From Gracilariopsis chorda (lineage: Eukaryota > Rhodophyta > Florideophyceae > Gracilariales > Gracilariaceae), in the NCBI GenBank assembly GCA_003194525.1, contig NBIV01000137.1, forward strand, positions 154,830-218,829: a stretch of DNA of 64,000 bases, given 5' to 3'. The position numbers and the translations under genes are program-made. Below are positions 21,401-31,219 of the stretch, piece by piece (positions within the stretch are counted from its first letter, which is position 1; the number at the start of each line of letters is the position of its first letter). The notes below the pieces were generated by a model. That model was given only the letters and a program-made list of their open reading frames with translations. It was not told where the DNA came from and did no database searches.

Positions 21401-21889
21401 TGTTTTATGGGAGTCTTTGGCGAGCAGCGATGCTTAGGTGATCATATCGTGCTCATCATGATCTTCGTCGCGATCCATTACTTTTGTCAGCAGCTCCTTG
21501 GCGCGGCTTTCATTTGGCTGAAAGCCACTGTTGTAGTACTACAGCGCGGCGCGAAACATGGCATCGGTGTGGTCGAATTGAGCGATGATACGTTCGAAGA
21601 AGCGAATGGCAATGTACTGGTGTTTAGCAATACCGGCGTCACCGTAATCCAAGAGATACGCCATGTTGATCATTGCCTGACGGTCAGTCAAGGCGAAAGT
21701 GAAGTTTCTGATCCACGAACTGAAGAAGATGCAATTCCAGCGGGAGGCTCTGTATGCGTCGAGCAGAACGGCAGCCATGTTGCGCCGAGAAGTCGCATCA
21801 GTTTCGATACGACTGAATGAAGACAGTTTGGCTTCGAGAGCAGCATCGAAAAGTCGGTGGTCTGTGCTGGTAGGAGATGATGAAGACAT
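18427..21889 (-). pseudogene. Sel1-repeat (TPR-like) protein, decayed
   Basis: Reading from ATG 21889, the minus strand encodes repeated helical units of Sel1 type (for example AMVVLADLLLEHF...ALYQRAIHDANDTQAMEKLGTLLL and DAGALTHLMDIL). It ends in an acidic C-terminal domain of unknown type (about 18427-19413). The frame is interrupted by in-frame stops at 21539-21541 (TAG), 21434-21436 (TAA), 20800-20802 (TAA), 20773-20775 (TGA) and 19435-19437 (TAA), plus one frame shift near 21030. Coding potential resumes in the same frame after each stop, so this is one ancestral gene of more than 1100 codons. Sel1 proteins are usually scaffolds, for example in ER-associated degradation; the substrate here is unknown. 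Very short introns could explain one or two stops but probably not all. Confidence 0.65.
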
Positions 21890-22570
21890 GTTTAGTAGAA
21901 CGAAGCTTTAATTGCGATTCCAAAGACGGACTATGGGTCGGCGAAGAGGGAGCTCTATGGATGAGGCGCATGGTGAATGAGGGGAAAGCCAAGACCGGGA
22001 TTGAGTTGAACGAAGACGCGAACGAATTGCACGTGTAATTTGTTCTTAGCATTTGGGAAGGTACGAAACTTCAACGCGAAACGGGAGTGATAAAGTTTAA
22101 ACGAATGAGTGCAGCAGTGCAAGAGATCATACAGGGTAAGGGCTCGACTGCTAGCTGCGGCAAACCCTTGCAAATAGTGGTTCAGCCAGCAGTCCAAACC
22201 CTTAGAGCGAATGGAAATTGTTGTCAAAGCTACATTGGCCAATATATGTACTCAACAAAAACAACTAAGCCTAACCCCTCGACACAACGATGTGGTAGTA
22301 CCACAGTGGTACAGATTGGGTTCAGAACACACACCCCTGAATACACCCATGAAATCATTGTGGATTCATGACCCACAAAAACGGGTGCAGAACGCCAATC
22401 ATCGAAGCAGGGTAGGTCTGAGCACCAGAAGGATTGGGGAATTCGGCCCACCCAACCCTCCGATTACATAGATGGTCAGAAAGGCTTGGGTGAAGTTAAG
22501 CGGCCCTGAGAGGTTATGAACGGAATGTCCGTAGACTTAAAATATTGACGATGTAGAAAACTGCAGCACT
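21890..22570. other. Intergenic between the Sel1 gene 5' end and the LIG1 3' end
   Basis: No supported gene. The part next to 21889 would hold the promoter of the Sel1 gene. I see no marked motif or repeat. Confidence 0.5.
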
Positions 22571-22579
22571 GTTTATACA

Positions 22580-24916
22580 TTAGACGTCGTTCGAAACAGC
22601 GGATTGGTCCAAGTACATCTCCACAACTTGTTCAGCCGTTGTAGCGTCTTCGGGGTTTTTGTCGTCTCGAACACGGAGAAAGCGGGGGAATCGCAGTGCG
22701 ACGCCTTTATTAGGGTCCACCTGTCCAATACCAGCAGTATGCTGTGGAGAAATAGAAAGGTCAGCACACTTCACCTCCCAGACTTGGACGGGCTCAAACC
22801 ACACGTCCGGCTCGAGTGTGTTCAGGGTCGGGGTACGATAATATGACTTTGCTTTCTTGCTGGTGCGTCTGTGCTCAGGATCGTCAAAGAACTTGGCAAA
22901 TTGTTCAAGTTGAGCTTCTGAGAAACCAGTGCCAATTTTGCATACGGACTGATATTCTTCGTTGTCGGGATCATAACATGCGAGAAGGAATGCGCCATAA
23001 GAACCGGTCCGTTTTCCACGACCACGATAGCCACCTATTGGTACAAGATCTAGAGAGTCACCGCATCCTTCAAGATAGTCTTTCTTCACCTTGAGCCAGT
23101 TCTGACTGCGATTGGCAGGCTCGTACGTAGCATTGCTACCGTCAAGGGCTTTTACCATAAGCCCCTCGCAGCCCTCCTTCACGCTTGCATTGAGCAGCTC
23201 CATGATTTGTTCAGGATCACGAGAATCATGGCTCTTGGCAAACATAAACTGGCCTTCCTGTTCTCCAAAACCCTCACTGAGAAGAAATCTCCTCTTACTC
23301 AGGGGTTCTTCGATGAGACTGGTGCCATCAAAGTACAACAAGTCAAACACAAAGATACAAACTTTGACCTTGATATCATCTGCGTTGACGTCCTTTCTTT
23401 TCCTGCTCTGCAGTTCTTGAAACGGTAGAATCTTCTTTCGTTCAGTATCATACGCGACAGCCTCTGAATCAATGATGAAAGAAGATGACTTGAATTGTTT
23501 TCGCAACGCAAGCGGCAGTTGTTTGACAAGATCAGGGTACTTTGGAGTCAAGTTTTCGGCATTTCTGCTATAAATCTTAATAGTGCCATCAGGCAAACGA
23601 TGAATCTGTGCACGCTCGCCATCATATTTGTATTCACATGTGAATGTCACTTCCGCAAAGCGGTCCAATACCTGAGAGATAGCCTTCGTAGGTTTGGCAA
23701 GCATTGGGGATACTGGAACGCCAGGAACCAACTTACAAGCCTCACTGAGTCGTTCATCAATAGTGCCGAATTGCAAAAGCTTGGGAATGATTATGTCCCA
23801 TACTGGAAGTTGACTATATACTGAGTTGAGCGAAGCGGTAGCGTCCTTGATGAGCTGTTCAATACGCTCTTCTCTTGCTGAGAGTTTGGGCTTCTTGCTT
23901 CCATCTTGTTCTAGAAGAATATCCGTGCTGGCGTGTTCATTTTCAAGAACAAATGCAGCTGCCAGTGAAGCTATTACGGTCTTGTCTGCGAGATGAATAC
24001 GTAGTTTTCCCAACAGCGCCCTTGTAATATACTTGGCTTCGGTCTTAGAAGCTGCAACTAGCATCTTGAGAATCTTGGATTGCTTCTCATCCTGGGTGTT
24101 CTTACCAGATACAGAAGCAATGGTACGAAACTCTTTGTACACCTTGCGAACAGTGAGCGGGGGTGGTGGAAACATGGTTTTCTGAGTGGTTCTAGAAACA
24201 TAAGCCACATCTCCCAAATCACCAATCTGTTTATACTTTGCCTTGAGCGCGGCAACTGTTCGACCAGTGACCATGGAAAGACTCTTCAACAGAATGGATT
24301 CTCCGACACCGAGTTCGATTCCCTCGTGTGCTGGGGCGAGCTTGTTGATGCAGAGATAGATGGTGTTGACGAGATCTTCGGGAGTTGCTACTATGATTGC
24401 TCGAAAGAGGTCACTCAGTATGGCTTGGATTTGAAGTCGACCAGTGATTTGTTCGACTTTTGTGAAGGCGTCGGCTAGAAAGGTGTACGGCACGGGTGCG
24501 CCTGCGTTCCATGTTGGTTTTGCGTAGGTGTGGGAGGAAGCTGTGTTTCTCTTTGATGGTTTGGTAGTTGTGAGACTTGCGGTTTGCTGGTGCGAGTGGG
24601 ACTGGGAGTTATCATCATCAATGTCGGAGGCGTCCGGCTGTGTGGTTGGTTGTGACTGAGAAGACTGCGGGGTTTGAAGCTTTGCCGGCGGTGACTTGTC
24701 TCGCGGGGGTTTGGACTGTTTGGGATGGGGAGACTTGGATTTTGCAGAGTGCTTCTTCTGAGAGGTATTCACTGTGGGGGCTGTGGAGGGTCTCGGACGC
24801 TTTTTTGGGGAGGGGCCGGAGGCGGTGGGCGGTGAAGTTGACGGACGTTTGTTGCGCTTTTCAGGGGATGAATTGAGCGGACGGAAGAAGGAAGTGAGCG
24901 TGCTTTGCTTGCCCAT
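22580..24916 (-). CDS. LIG1: ATP-dependent DNA ligase I
   Basis: The product has 778 residues from ATG 24916. The open frame runs 14 codons further upstream but only from a GTG. Residues 4-11 (QSTLTSFF) form a PCNA-binding PIP box, which supports this start. A Ser/Pro/Lys-rich linker follows to about 135, then the DNA-binding domain, then the nucleotidyltransferase domain with the adenylation motif EYKYDGERAQ (Lys430). Motifs SRNAENLTPKYPDL and EGCEGLMVKALDG follow, with the OB domain near the C-terminus (QVWEVKCADLSISP). Ligase I seals Okazaki fragments and long-patch repair nicks. The gene is intact and diverges from the M50 protease gene across about 420 bp with E2F-type sites. Confidence 0.96.
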   Translation of the reverse strand: MGKQSTLTSFFRPLNSSPEKRNKRPSTSPPTASGPSPKKRPRPSTAPTVNTSQKKHSAKSKSPHPKQSKPPRDKSPPAKLQTPQSSQSQPTTQPDASDIDDDNSQSHSHQQTASLTTTKPSKRNTASSHTYAKPTWNAGAPVPYTFLADAFTKVEQITGRLQIQAILSDLFRAIIVATPEDLVNTIYLCINKLAPAHEGIELGVGESILLKSLSMVTGRTVAALKAKYKQIGDLGDVAYVSRTTQKTMFPPPPLTVRKVYKEFRTIASVSGKNTQDEKQSKILKMLVAASKTEAKYITRALLGKLRIHLADKTVIASLAAAFVLENEHASTDILLEQDGSKKPKLSAREERIEQLIKDATASLNSVYSQLPVWDIIIPKLLQFGTIDERLSEACKLVPGVPVSPMLAKPTKAISQVLDRFAEVTFTCEYKYDGERAQIHRLPDGTIKIYSRNAENLTPKYPDLVKQLPLALRKQFKSSSFIIDSEAVAYDTERKKILPFQELQSRKRKDVNADDIKVKVCIFVFDLLYFDGTSLIEEPLSKRRFLLSEGFGEQEGQFMFAKSHDSRDPEQIMELLNASVKEGCEGLMVKALDGSNATYEPANRSQNWLKVKKDYLEGCGDSLDLVPIGGYRGRGKRTGSYGAFLLACYDPDNEEYQSVCKIGTGFSEAQLEQFAKFFDDPEHRRTSKKAKSYYRTPTLNTLEPDVWFEPVQVWEVKCADLSISPQHTAGIGQVDPNKGVALRFPRFLRVRDDKNPEDATTAEQVVEMYLDQSAVSNDV

Positions 24917-25333
24917 GTTGCGCGGCGGAAGGAAGAAGCGCGCGCACAAGTGGGGCACGACTGGTTGGCAGAACGCAAACCGAGACGATCATTGCGCAAA
25001 AGGATGCGGGGCGCATGGTTATCGTTGGCGAGCGCTTTTGGCGGGAAACGCGAAACACGACGTGCACTTGATGCACGTGGGCTGTAAGCAATAAGAGCTT
25101 ACAGCGCTAGGACACGGACGTGGGCCTGAGAATTGGTGAGCGGTGATTGGAGCACGAACGGGGGGCGTTTGTGGCTGAGCGTGGCGCACGGGTGGTCGCT
25201 TCGTGGTGGGCAACCGACGCGCGTGGCGCAGTGGCTCCATGTGCCTGAGAGAACTGGCGGGCAGTGTGTTGTAAGATGCTGAAGCTTGAGTGATCTCCAC
25301 GTCGGGGTTGTGGGAAGCAGAGTTGAGCTCTTT
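24917..25333. promoter_or_regulatory. Bidirectional promoter region of LIG1 and the M50 protease
   Basis: This 417-bp spacer separates two divergent starts. It contains the E2F-type pair at 25036-25055, a 7-bp inverted repeat ACGTGCA-CTTGA-TGCACGT (25060-25078) and a CACGTG G-box (25074-25079). It is rich in CG dinucleotides. Confidence 0.55.
25036..25055. promoter_or_regulatory. Tandem E2F-type sites at LIG1
   Basis: TTTTGGCGGGAAA (25036-25048) is a full E2F/DP site readable on both strands. CGCGAAA directly follows (complement TTTCGCG). The pair lies about 120 bp upstream of the LIG1 ATG. Ligase I is a known E2F target in animals and plants. Confidence 0.65.
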
Positions 25334-26722
25334 ATGTTCGATATGATGTGCACTCGAAAGCGATTTGTGAAGAATACGGTTACGCGCACAGCGGCGTTCT
25401 GCGCGCCGCTCTCCGGGTCGACGCTGCTGCTCAAGAGCGCGTGCCGCTCTACGTGCGCGCTGAGCAGCGTGTGGCGCGGGCACTTTGTACAGCGGCGTGG
25501 TGTAACACTAGCAGCGCGCGCTCTTTCCCCCCCGCAGGCGGCAAAAAGCGCCAGAGCGACTCCGAGCGCATCGCTGGTTGCGCCGTCCATAACAGCGATT
25601 GCCAGCACGGGGGCGGGCGTGTTGGTGCTCGGTTTCATCGTGTTTGTTCACGAATGCGGGCACTACTTGGCGGCGCGATGGCAGAACATTCGCGTGAAGA
25701 ACTTCTCCATCGGATTTGGGCCCAAGTTGTTTTCGTTCACTCCGAAGCACTCCGAGACGGAGTTCAGCATCCGGTTGCTGCCTCTGGGCGGCTACGTGGC
25801 GTTTCCGGAGCACGTGGTGGAAGATGAGGAAAGCGGCGAACAAAAAGTGCTAGATGATGAGAACATGCTTCAGAATCGACCCATCCTAGACCGAGCGGTT
25901 GTGATTTCGGCTGGAGTGATCGCAAATTTGATACTGGCTTGGTCGGCGGTGTTCACTTCTACGGCGGTTATTGGCGTGCCTACGTACATGTATGCGGCCG
26001 GGGTGCGCGTTGAGAACGTTGTTGACGCGGGCGGGGCGGCGGCGAGGGCGGGCATACGAGCGGGGGATGTGATTGTGGCGGTGAATGGAAAGGCGGTGGG
26101 TGCCAGCTTGGAAAGCGCGTCACACGTGGCTGCACAGATTCGCAACTCCAAGGGGCAGGCGCTGCACTTGGGCGTGCTGCGCGAGCAGCAAAGCGTGCAG
26201 ATTCGGGTGGAACCGAAGTGCTGCCTGCCGGACGGGTCGTCGGTGATGGGGGTGCAACTGAACGCGCTGGCGGCGGTGAAAAGGGAACGGCCGGCAAACG
26301 TGGTGCAGACGGTGAGGAGCAGCAACAGGGAGTTTTGGCGGTTGTGCAGACAGACGTGGCAGGGGCTGGTGTCGACTGTGGGCAATTTCGAGGAGAGTTC
26401 GAAGAACTTATCGGGGCCCATTGGGGTGGTATCGATGGGGGCGCAACTTGCGAGAAACGACAGCTGGGCGTTGTTGACGTTCTGCGCGGTGATCAGTATC
26501 AACTTGGCGGTGATCAACGCGCTGCCGTTGCCGGCGTTGGACGGGGGACAGATGGTACTGTTGGTGGTGGAGGGGCTCAAGGGCAGCCCGGTGTCGCTGC
26601 GCGTTCAGGAGGCGATTAACCGCAGCGCGTTGTTGCTGCTGCTGGCGTTCTCGGGGGCGCTGTTCGTGGGCGACCTGGAGCGGCTGCACGTTCTGGGCGC
26701 CATCCAGCAGCTGTTTGGGTAA
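25334..26722 (+). CDS. M50 site-2 protease, RseP/ARASP type
   Basis: The product has 462 residues from ATG 25334. The N-terminus (1-80) is rich in Arg, Ser, Ala and Thr with few acids, as in plastid transit peptides. The zinc site HECGH is at 106-110 (HExxH) within a membrane helix, followed by GFGPKLF and RLLPLGGYVAF. A PDZ domain covers about 215-300 (AARAGIRAGDVIVAVNGKAV). The second active-site motif NALPLPALDGG supplies the third zinc ligand Asp. Such proteases cut membrane proteins within the bilayer; plant homologues act in chloroplasts. The plastid location is inferred from the N-terminus and the cyanobacterial-type family. The gene is intact. Confidence 0.9.
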   Translation: MFDMMCTRKRFVKNTVTRTAAFCAPLSGSTLLLKSACRSTCALSSVWRGHFVQRRGVTLAARALSPPQAAKSARATPSASLVAPSITAIASTGAGVLVLGFIVFVHECGHYLAARWQNIRVKNFSIGFGPKLFSFTPKHSETEFSIRLLPLGGYVAFPEHVVEDEESGEQKVLDDENMLQNRPILDRAVVISAGVIANLILAWSAVFTSTAVIGVPTYMYAAGVRVENVVDAGGAAARAGIRAGDVIVAVNGKAVGASLESASHVAAQIRNSKGQALHLGVLREQQSVQIRVEPKCCLPDGSSVMGVQLNALAAVKRERPANVVQTVRSSNREFWRLCRQTWQGLVSTVGNFEESSKNLSGPIGVVSMGAQLARNDSWALLTFCAVISINLAVINALPLPALDGGQMVLLVVEGLKGSPVSLRVQEAINRSALLLLLAFSGALFVGDLERLHVLGAIQQLFG

Positions 26723-27069
26723 ATAATAGTTGCGCGCATGTGCGCCACGCGGGCGCGCCTTTTTGTTGTGGCCGCTGCTTTTGCGCGCGCGTGTGTACGT
26801 ACTGTACAGTGCGCGCACTTGTCCACCAGCGCCGCACGCACGGCGTAGATAAAAAAAAAGATACGATACGCCTTCACGCGCTGTGCACCAAGCGTCTACG
26901 CGTGCCTGTTTTTTCGTTCTTTCTCGCGCTTCGTCTACCGTCTCTTAAAGAAGGCGCTCGTCGCTGCCCGCTCGCTATTCGAACTGACGCACTGCTCCTT
27001 CCGTCGTCACTCTCAAGTACGCGATCGTTTGTTCCGCCAGCCCCCTCTCTCTCCCTCCCCGTCTGCGTA

Positions 27070-28419
27070 ATGACTTTCATGGGCGCCGCCTCGTCCCACG
27101 CAATGGCGCAGCCTGCCGACCGCCTTGCTAACACCCCCTTTTTTCCCTCCTCCCTCATGCACAACCCGGCTGCCATCCCCACCGTGTCCGCCTCTTCGCA
27201 CTCCTTCACGCACTCCGCCATGCCGCTGCCAGCCGCGTCCCCCCCCGTCTCCCTCATCGACTCCCCAGTGCACCACATGTCGCCCACCAGTGCAACTCAC
27301 CACCACTCCGCAATCCATCCGCTACACCCCCTACACACGTCTAATCACTTTTCTTCAACTTCGCAGTCGCTGCCTTTTTTCTCGCCGAGCTCTCAACAGC
27401 TGTTGCCGCCCTTACCGTCCGCCTCGCACCTGGTCACCACTGGTGCCGCCGTTGATCACGCCGCCGATCACGCCGCCTCCTTGTTCCCCCCCCCGTCGTC
27501 GTCGTCCCTAACTGCGCCCTCAAATGTGCTCGTTGCTTCCGCCTGTTCTCGCCCGTTCTCTCACCACTCGCAACTTATGCATCAGCTAACTTCCACTGCC
27601 ATGCTCCACGCTACTTCTCTTTCTACCACCAACTGTTCGAATAACAGTTTCTCGCAAGATGCGTCTGATGGCTCTGATGCTGCTGCTGCTGCTGCTGCTG
27701 CCGCTGCCGCCGCCGCTGCTGCTGCCGCCGCTGCTACTAGCGATGTTGGCGCAGTTTGTGAAGCCGCTTCGACCCTCTATCACACTGCACCACTGTGTAC
27801 ACAAGCACGCGCACAATCGCATGCGCAACATGAGGCACAAGCACAACGGTCGTCGTCGTCAAGTGGCTCGCCGCTCAAGGTACAGGTGCAACAAAAGCAA
27901 CGACCAACAAGACGTCGCCCATCACGCCGCGGCCCGGCCAACTACATCTGTCCCGTGCCCAGCTGCGCCAAGGCGTTTCGAATGTCTGGAGATCTGCACA
28001 CGCACATGAGGAAGCACACGGGCGACGAGCCGTTCAAATGTCGGTATGCAAACTGTAACATGCGCTACAAATGGCGCTCCAGTCTGTCCCATCACGAGGG
28101 CTTACATCGTAAAAACAACTATACGCGAAGACCGCGAAAGAAACGACACCCTACCGTGGATCAGATCTCGCCCGCGCTGCTGGAAAGTCACCTGGCGGCG
28201 GCTAATGCGGACGCTAGAGCTCGCAAACTCAAGTTGGATGTGATGAAACGACGGGAGGAAGCACTTTTTGCACACGGGGCGCCACTTGGGGCGCCGCAGG
28301 TGCAGGAGGCGGTTGGTGTTGGTTTGGGCGCGTGTGAAGGCGCGGCTAATGTTGGCGCTGTTGTTGACGCGGCGGATATTGTACACTTGAATGATCTGAA
28401 TGACTTGAGTACTTGTTAA
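27070..28419 (+). CDS. C2H2 zinc-finger protein, paralogue 1
   Basis: The product has 449 residues from ATG 27070; the frame is open further upstream but without ATG. The N-terminal half is Ser/His/Pro-rich. A run of about 20 alanines lies at 202-222. Two adjacent C2H2 fingers (about 291-345) read CPVPSC...HTHMRKH, linker TGDEPF, then CRYANC...KWRSSLSHHEGLH. The basic segment after them (RRPRKKRH) may be a nuclear signal. It is probably a sequence-specific transcription factor. The next gene downstream carries the same finger pair, so the two arose by tandem duplication. Confidence 0.85.
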   Translation: MTFMGAASSHAMAQPADRLANTPFFPSSLMHNPAAIPTVSASSHSFTHSAMPLPAASPPVSLIDSPVHHMSPTSATHHHSAIHPLHPLHTSNHFSSTSQSLPFFSPSSQQLLPPLPSASHLVTTGAAVDHAADHAASLFPPPSSSSLTAPSNVLVASACSRPFSHHSQLMHQLTSTAMLHATSLSTTNCSNNSFSQDASDGSDAAAAAAAAAAAAAAAAAAATSDVGAVCEAASTLYHTAPLCTQARAQSHAQHEAQAQRSSSSSGSPLKVQVQQKQRPTRRRPSRRGPANYICPVPSCAKAFRMSGDLHTHMRKHTGDEPFKCRYANCNMRYKWRSSLSHHEGLHRKNNYTRRPRKKRHPTVDQISPALLESHLAAANADARARKLKLDVMKRREEALFAHGAPLGAPQVQEAVGVGLGACEGAANVGAVVDAADIVHLNDLNDLSTC

Positions 28420-29764
28420 GTTTTTTTTATTTTTTTATTTTGTTATTACGTTGGTGTTGTAAAGGAAAGAGTTTTGTGTGTTTGTACGCTCGCTGCTCTG
28501 AAACGGAGCTAATGGCAGAGGGGGGTTTCCGGTATGAATTGACGGAAGATGGGTAGTAGAGGTAATGTACCGCTCGATTTGCGGAAAGAAAGAAAGAGCA
28601 GTTTGAAGAAATCATTGTTTTGTAAGAGGTGGAGGACGAAGGTATTGTTGGTAACGGTGAATGGGTGTGAGGAAATTAATTGTGTGGTTGGTGGGAAGCA
28701 ATGGTGGAGTGCAAGTGTTGGTACAGTATGTAATGCGCTTGGTATGATATGATAGCGCGGTAAGAGGCGCAAGTAAGGAGTTGTTCTTCGCGAAACAACT
28801 CATCACTGCGGCGCGGAAGCAGTTTTGCTTTTTGTTGTTTCTTCGCGCGTGCGAATTCAGCTGGCCACGCGCGCTTGTATGTTTTGGTTTGGCGAGCACC
28901 AAGAGGGTGCCCACGACGCGTGCAACCGGCGCTTTTGATTGGGCGACGCGCGCACGCTTTCTCCGCGCAGCCGCGCCGCGTTGCTGTGCTTTTTCTTTAC
29001 CTTCACGCTGTGGAGGCGCTTAAAAGGAGAGTTTTAAACGCGCGCCGCGCTTTTATTATTGCTGCTGCTCTCTGCTGCCGTTTTCTTCGACGCCGCTTTG
29101 GTTTGTTGACGCGATATTGCGGCGGCGCCATCGTGCAGCGCGGAGTGTTCGGCCGTGTGCACGCGCGGGCGCCCGCGTGCAACGCGTTTGTGCGAACGAC
29201 GGGGGTGAAAACCGATTTGAGCCGCTTCTGCAGCCGTCGGGTGCGGGCGGCTGCGAAATGACGCGCTTCCTTTTGCGTTTTCTTCTGCGCGCATTGTTGA
29301 CGGCGTCGCTCTTTCTGCTGCGCGCACGGATGCGCGGCGCGCCACAGCCGACGTGATGGACATGTGCGATGAAGAAAAGCTCTGTAACATATATATGTCG
29401 CGCACACAGCGATGCAAGCCTTACAGCGCGCCGCTTACAGAATGGCTAGTGACCACAATAAAGTGTGGCTCAGCCGTGTCCACGTTGAACAGCGCTGCGG
29501 GCGCACTTGGCCGACCAGCGCGGCGGGCGGCGAAAGCGTTTTACAGAACACGCAGCCTGTAAATCGACGGCGCGCAGCGCTCCGCCAGCCACCACAAGCG
29601 CACAGTCACACTCTCGGTCGCGTCGTGCCAACGTCGCGAGCAGACGAAGCGCACACCCCGCTACTGTCAGAGGGGCTCGCGTTGAGTAAGCCGCGCGCCA
29701 TTTCCGCCCTACCCCCCCCCCAACCCCCCACCCCCCCCACCTCCATAAGCGCCGCCCTGTGCCC
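28420..29764. other. Intergenic and 5' region of zinc-finger paralogue 2
   Basis: No supported gene. From about 28780 to 29700 the DNA is rich in GCGC/CGCG tetramers, like a CpG-rich promoter block. It ends in a C-rich tract (29712-29743). Short frames here reflect the composition. Confidence 0.5.
29712..29743 (-). promoter_or_regulatory. Poly-C/poly-G tract, candidate G-quadruplex, before paralogue 2
   Basis: Runs of 10, 6 and 8 C (29712-29721, 29724-29729, 29731-29738), then short C pairs, end about 22 bp before the ATG at 29765. The complement can form a G-quadruplex and the given strand an i-motif. If it is transcribed as 5' leader, the RNA is C-rich. This is a structural prediction only. 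Confidence 0.45.
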
Positions 29765-30757
29765 ATGACGCCGCACACCTCTCAACGAGGCGTTAATGCT
29801 TCATCGGCGCTTTCACCGCATCAACTTCATCACCACCGCACCGCCAATTCCTCCTCCCCGCCCCCGCCGCACCACCCCCCCGCCCATGTCGCCGCCGCCG
29901 CCGCCGCCCATGCTGACGCTGCGCACGCGCCCGCAAACGTCCGCGCACACACGGATAGCGCGTCGCCTGCATCCGCTCTCGCGGATGCTGACCAGTCCTG
30001 CTCGCCTCGCCAACAAGCGCACCAGCAACAAAAGCAGCAGCAACAACCGCAACAACCGCAACAACAACAACAACAACATGCTGCGTCGCGGGACGCCTCA
30101 CCCACCACTGCGGCTGTGCAAGGCGTCGCGCAACATGAAGCCGACAAAAAGGGAGCACACAGCTTAGGAGCCGCAATGGCTGCCGCCGCCGCCGCAGCCG
30201 CAGCCGCAGCAGCAACCGTAACCATGCATTTACCAACCATTCAACCCGCCTCCACGCCCCAATTAACACTAGCGCACCGTCCCGCGCTGCACAGCGCCGT
30301 AACAACTCAACCACCAGCTTCACCGATTCCAACTCTTTCTGCAATGCCACCCATGGTGTCTCCAATCCACAAGAAAAGCTCCTCCGCCGCCACATACATG
30401 TGTGACGTCGTCGGCTGTGGAAAGACGTTCAGTAAAAAGTTCAACCTCAAGGCGCATAAACGCGTGCACACCGGAGATGAGCCGTTTGTATGCAGTTATC
30501 CCACGTGTGGAAAACGCTTCAAGTGGAAGTCTAGTCTCACTTTTCACGAGGGTTTGCATCTCAATACGCCGGATGAACCCGCTCGCCAACCTCATTTGAC
30601 CGCTGCGGCCGCTACTGCTACTACCACCCCGTTACCGCTTTCTTCGGCTGCTACTAATGCTGCTGCTCATGTCACTGTTGAAGCGTCTGCGTTGCCCGCC
30701 TCGGCCGCGCTCGACGTTGTGCCGCCACCTGCTGTCAAGAAGCACGAAAAGGCGTAG
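29765..30757 (+). CDS. C2H2 zinc-finger protein, paralogue 2
   Basis: The product has 330 residues from ATG 29765. A Gln-rich run (about 85-105) and an Ala-rich run (about 140-152) precede two C2H2 fingers at about 211-264: CDVVGCGKTFSKKFNLKAHKRVH, linker TGDEPF, then CSYPTCGKRFKWKSSLTFHEGLH. The second finger is nearly the same as in paralogue 1 (KWRSSLSHHEGLH); the first differs more, so the DNA targets may differ. It is a likely transcription factor in the nucleus. Confidence 0.85.
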   Translation: MTPHTSQRGVNASSALSPHQLHHHRTANSSSPPPPHHPPAHVAAAAAAHADAAHAPANVRAHTDSASPASALADADQSCSPRQQAHQQQKQQQQPQQPQQQQQQHAASRDASPTTAAVQGVAQHEADKKGAHSLGAAMAAAAAAAAAAAATVTMHLPTIQPASTPQLTLAHRPALHSAVTTQPPASPIPTLSAMPPMVSPIHKKSSSAATYMCDVVGCGKTFSKKFNLKAHKRVHTGDEPFVCSYPTCGKRFKWKSSLTFHEGLHLNTPDEPARQPHLTAAAATATTTPLPLSSAATNAAAHVTVEASALPASAALDVVPPPAVKKHEKA

Positions 30758-31219
30758 CGCTTGTTTGATAATCTCATTTATGTGCTTTGGCTTGTTAGCT
30801 GTGGTATATGGCGCCGCTTGTTGTGGCGCTCGCACGACAGCCACACCACCATTTGTTTCGGCGCCTTTTGTTTAGCTTGCAGCTTTCGCTTCGGGCGGTG
30901 ACCAACTGCCACGTGCGTATCTATTATATTATTATTATTTTTTTTTTCCACTTCCAGCACGCTGGAAAACGGTGCAACTCATCTCATTCGCCTCCAATCG
31001 CTGCGAACGGGAGCGCGCCGCTTGTACATACAACTTGTCGTGTGCCTCGCTGCTGAAACGGCGACCCCTTTGCCCATGCCTCACGCATCTCGCATCTCGC
31101 ATCCTCAACCCACCCCGTCCCTCACCCGCAATGGAACGCTTCCCTAATACAATACCGTTGCATCTTATCTCCATTTGTCCCACCGCCGTTGTAACCATCC
31201 CCTCTTTCGCACCTGCATC
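30758..31219. other. Intergenic, 5' region of the secreted protein gene
   Basis: A T-rich patch (about 30925-30948) is followed by a pyrimidine-rich leader up to the ATG at 31220. No other feature is seen. Confidence 0.45.

Noticed and set aside
18427-21889. Reassigned stop codons (TAA/TAG read as Gln)
   Set aside because: CDT1, RRP1, LIG1 and the M50 protease in the same window end normally at TAG or TAA, and a TGA and a frameshift also occur; decay is simpler.
25870-26580. 236-codon frame antisense to the M50 protease
   Set aside because: Mirror of a GC-biased conserved gene; Thr/Ala/Ser-rich with no domain.
29793-30395. 200-codon frame antisense to zinc-finger paralogue 2
   Set aside because: Made of complements of the Gln/Ala repeats; no independent features.
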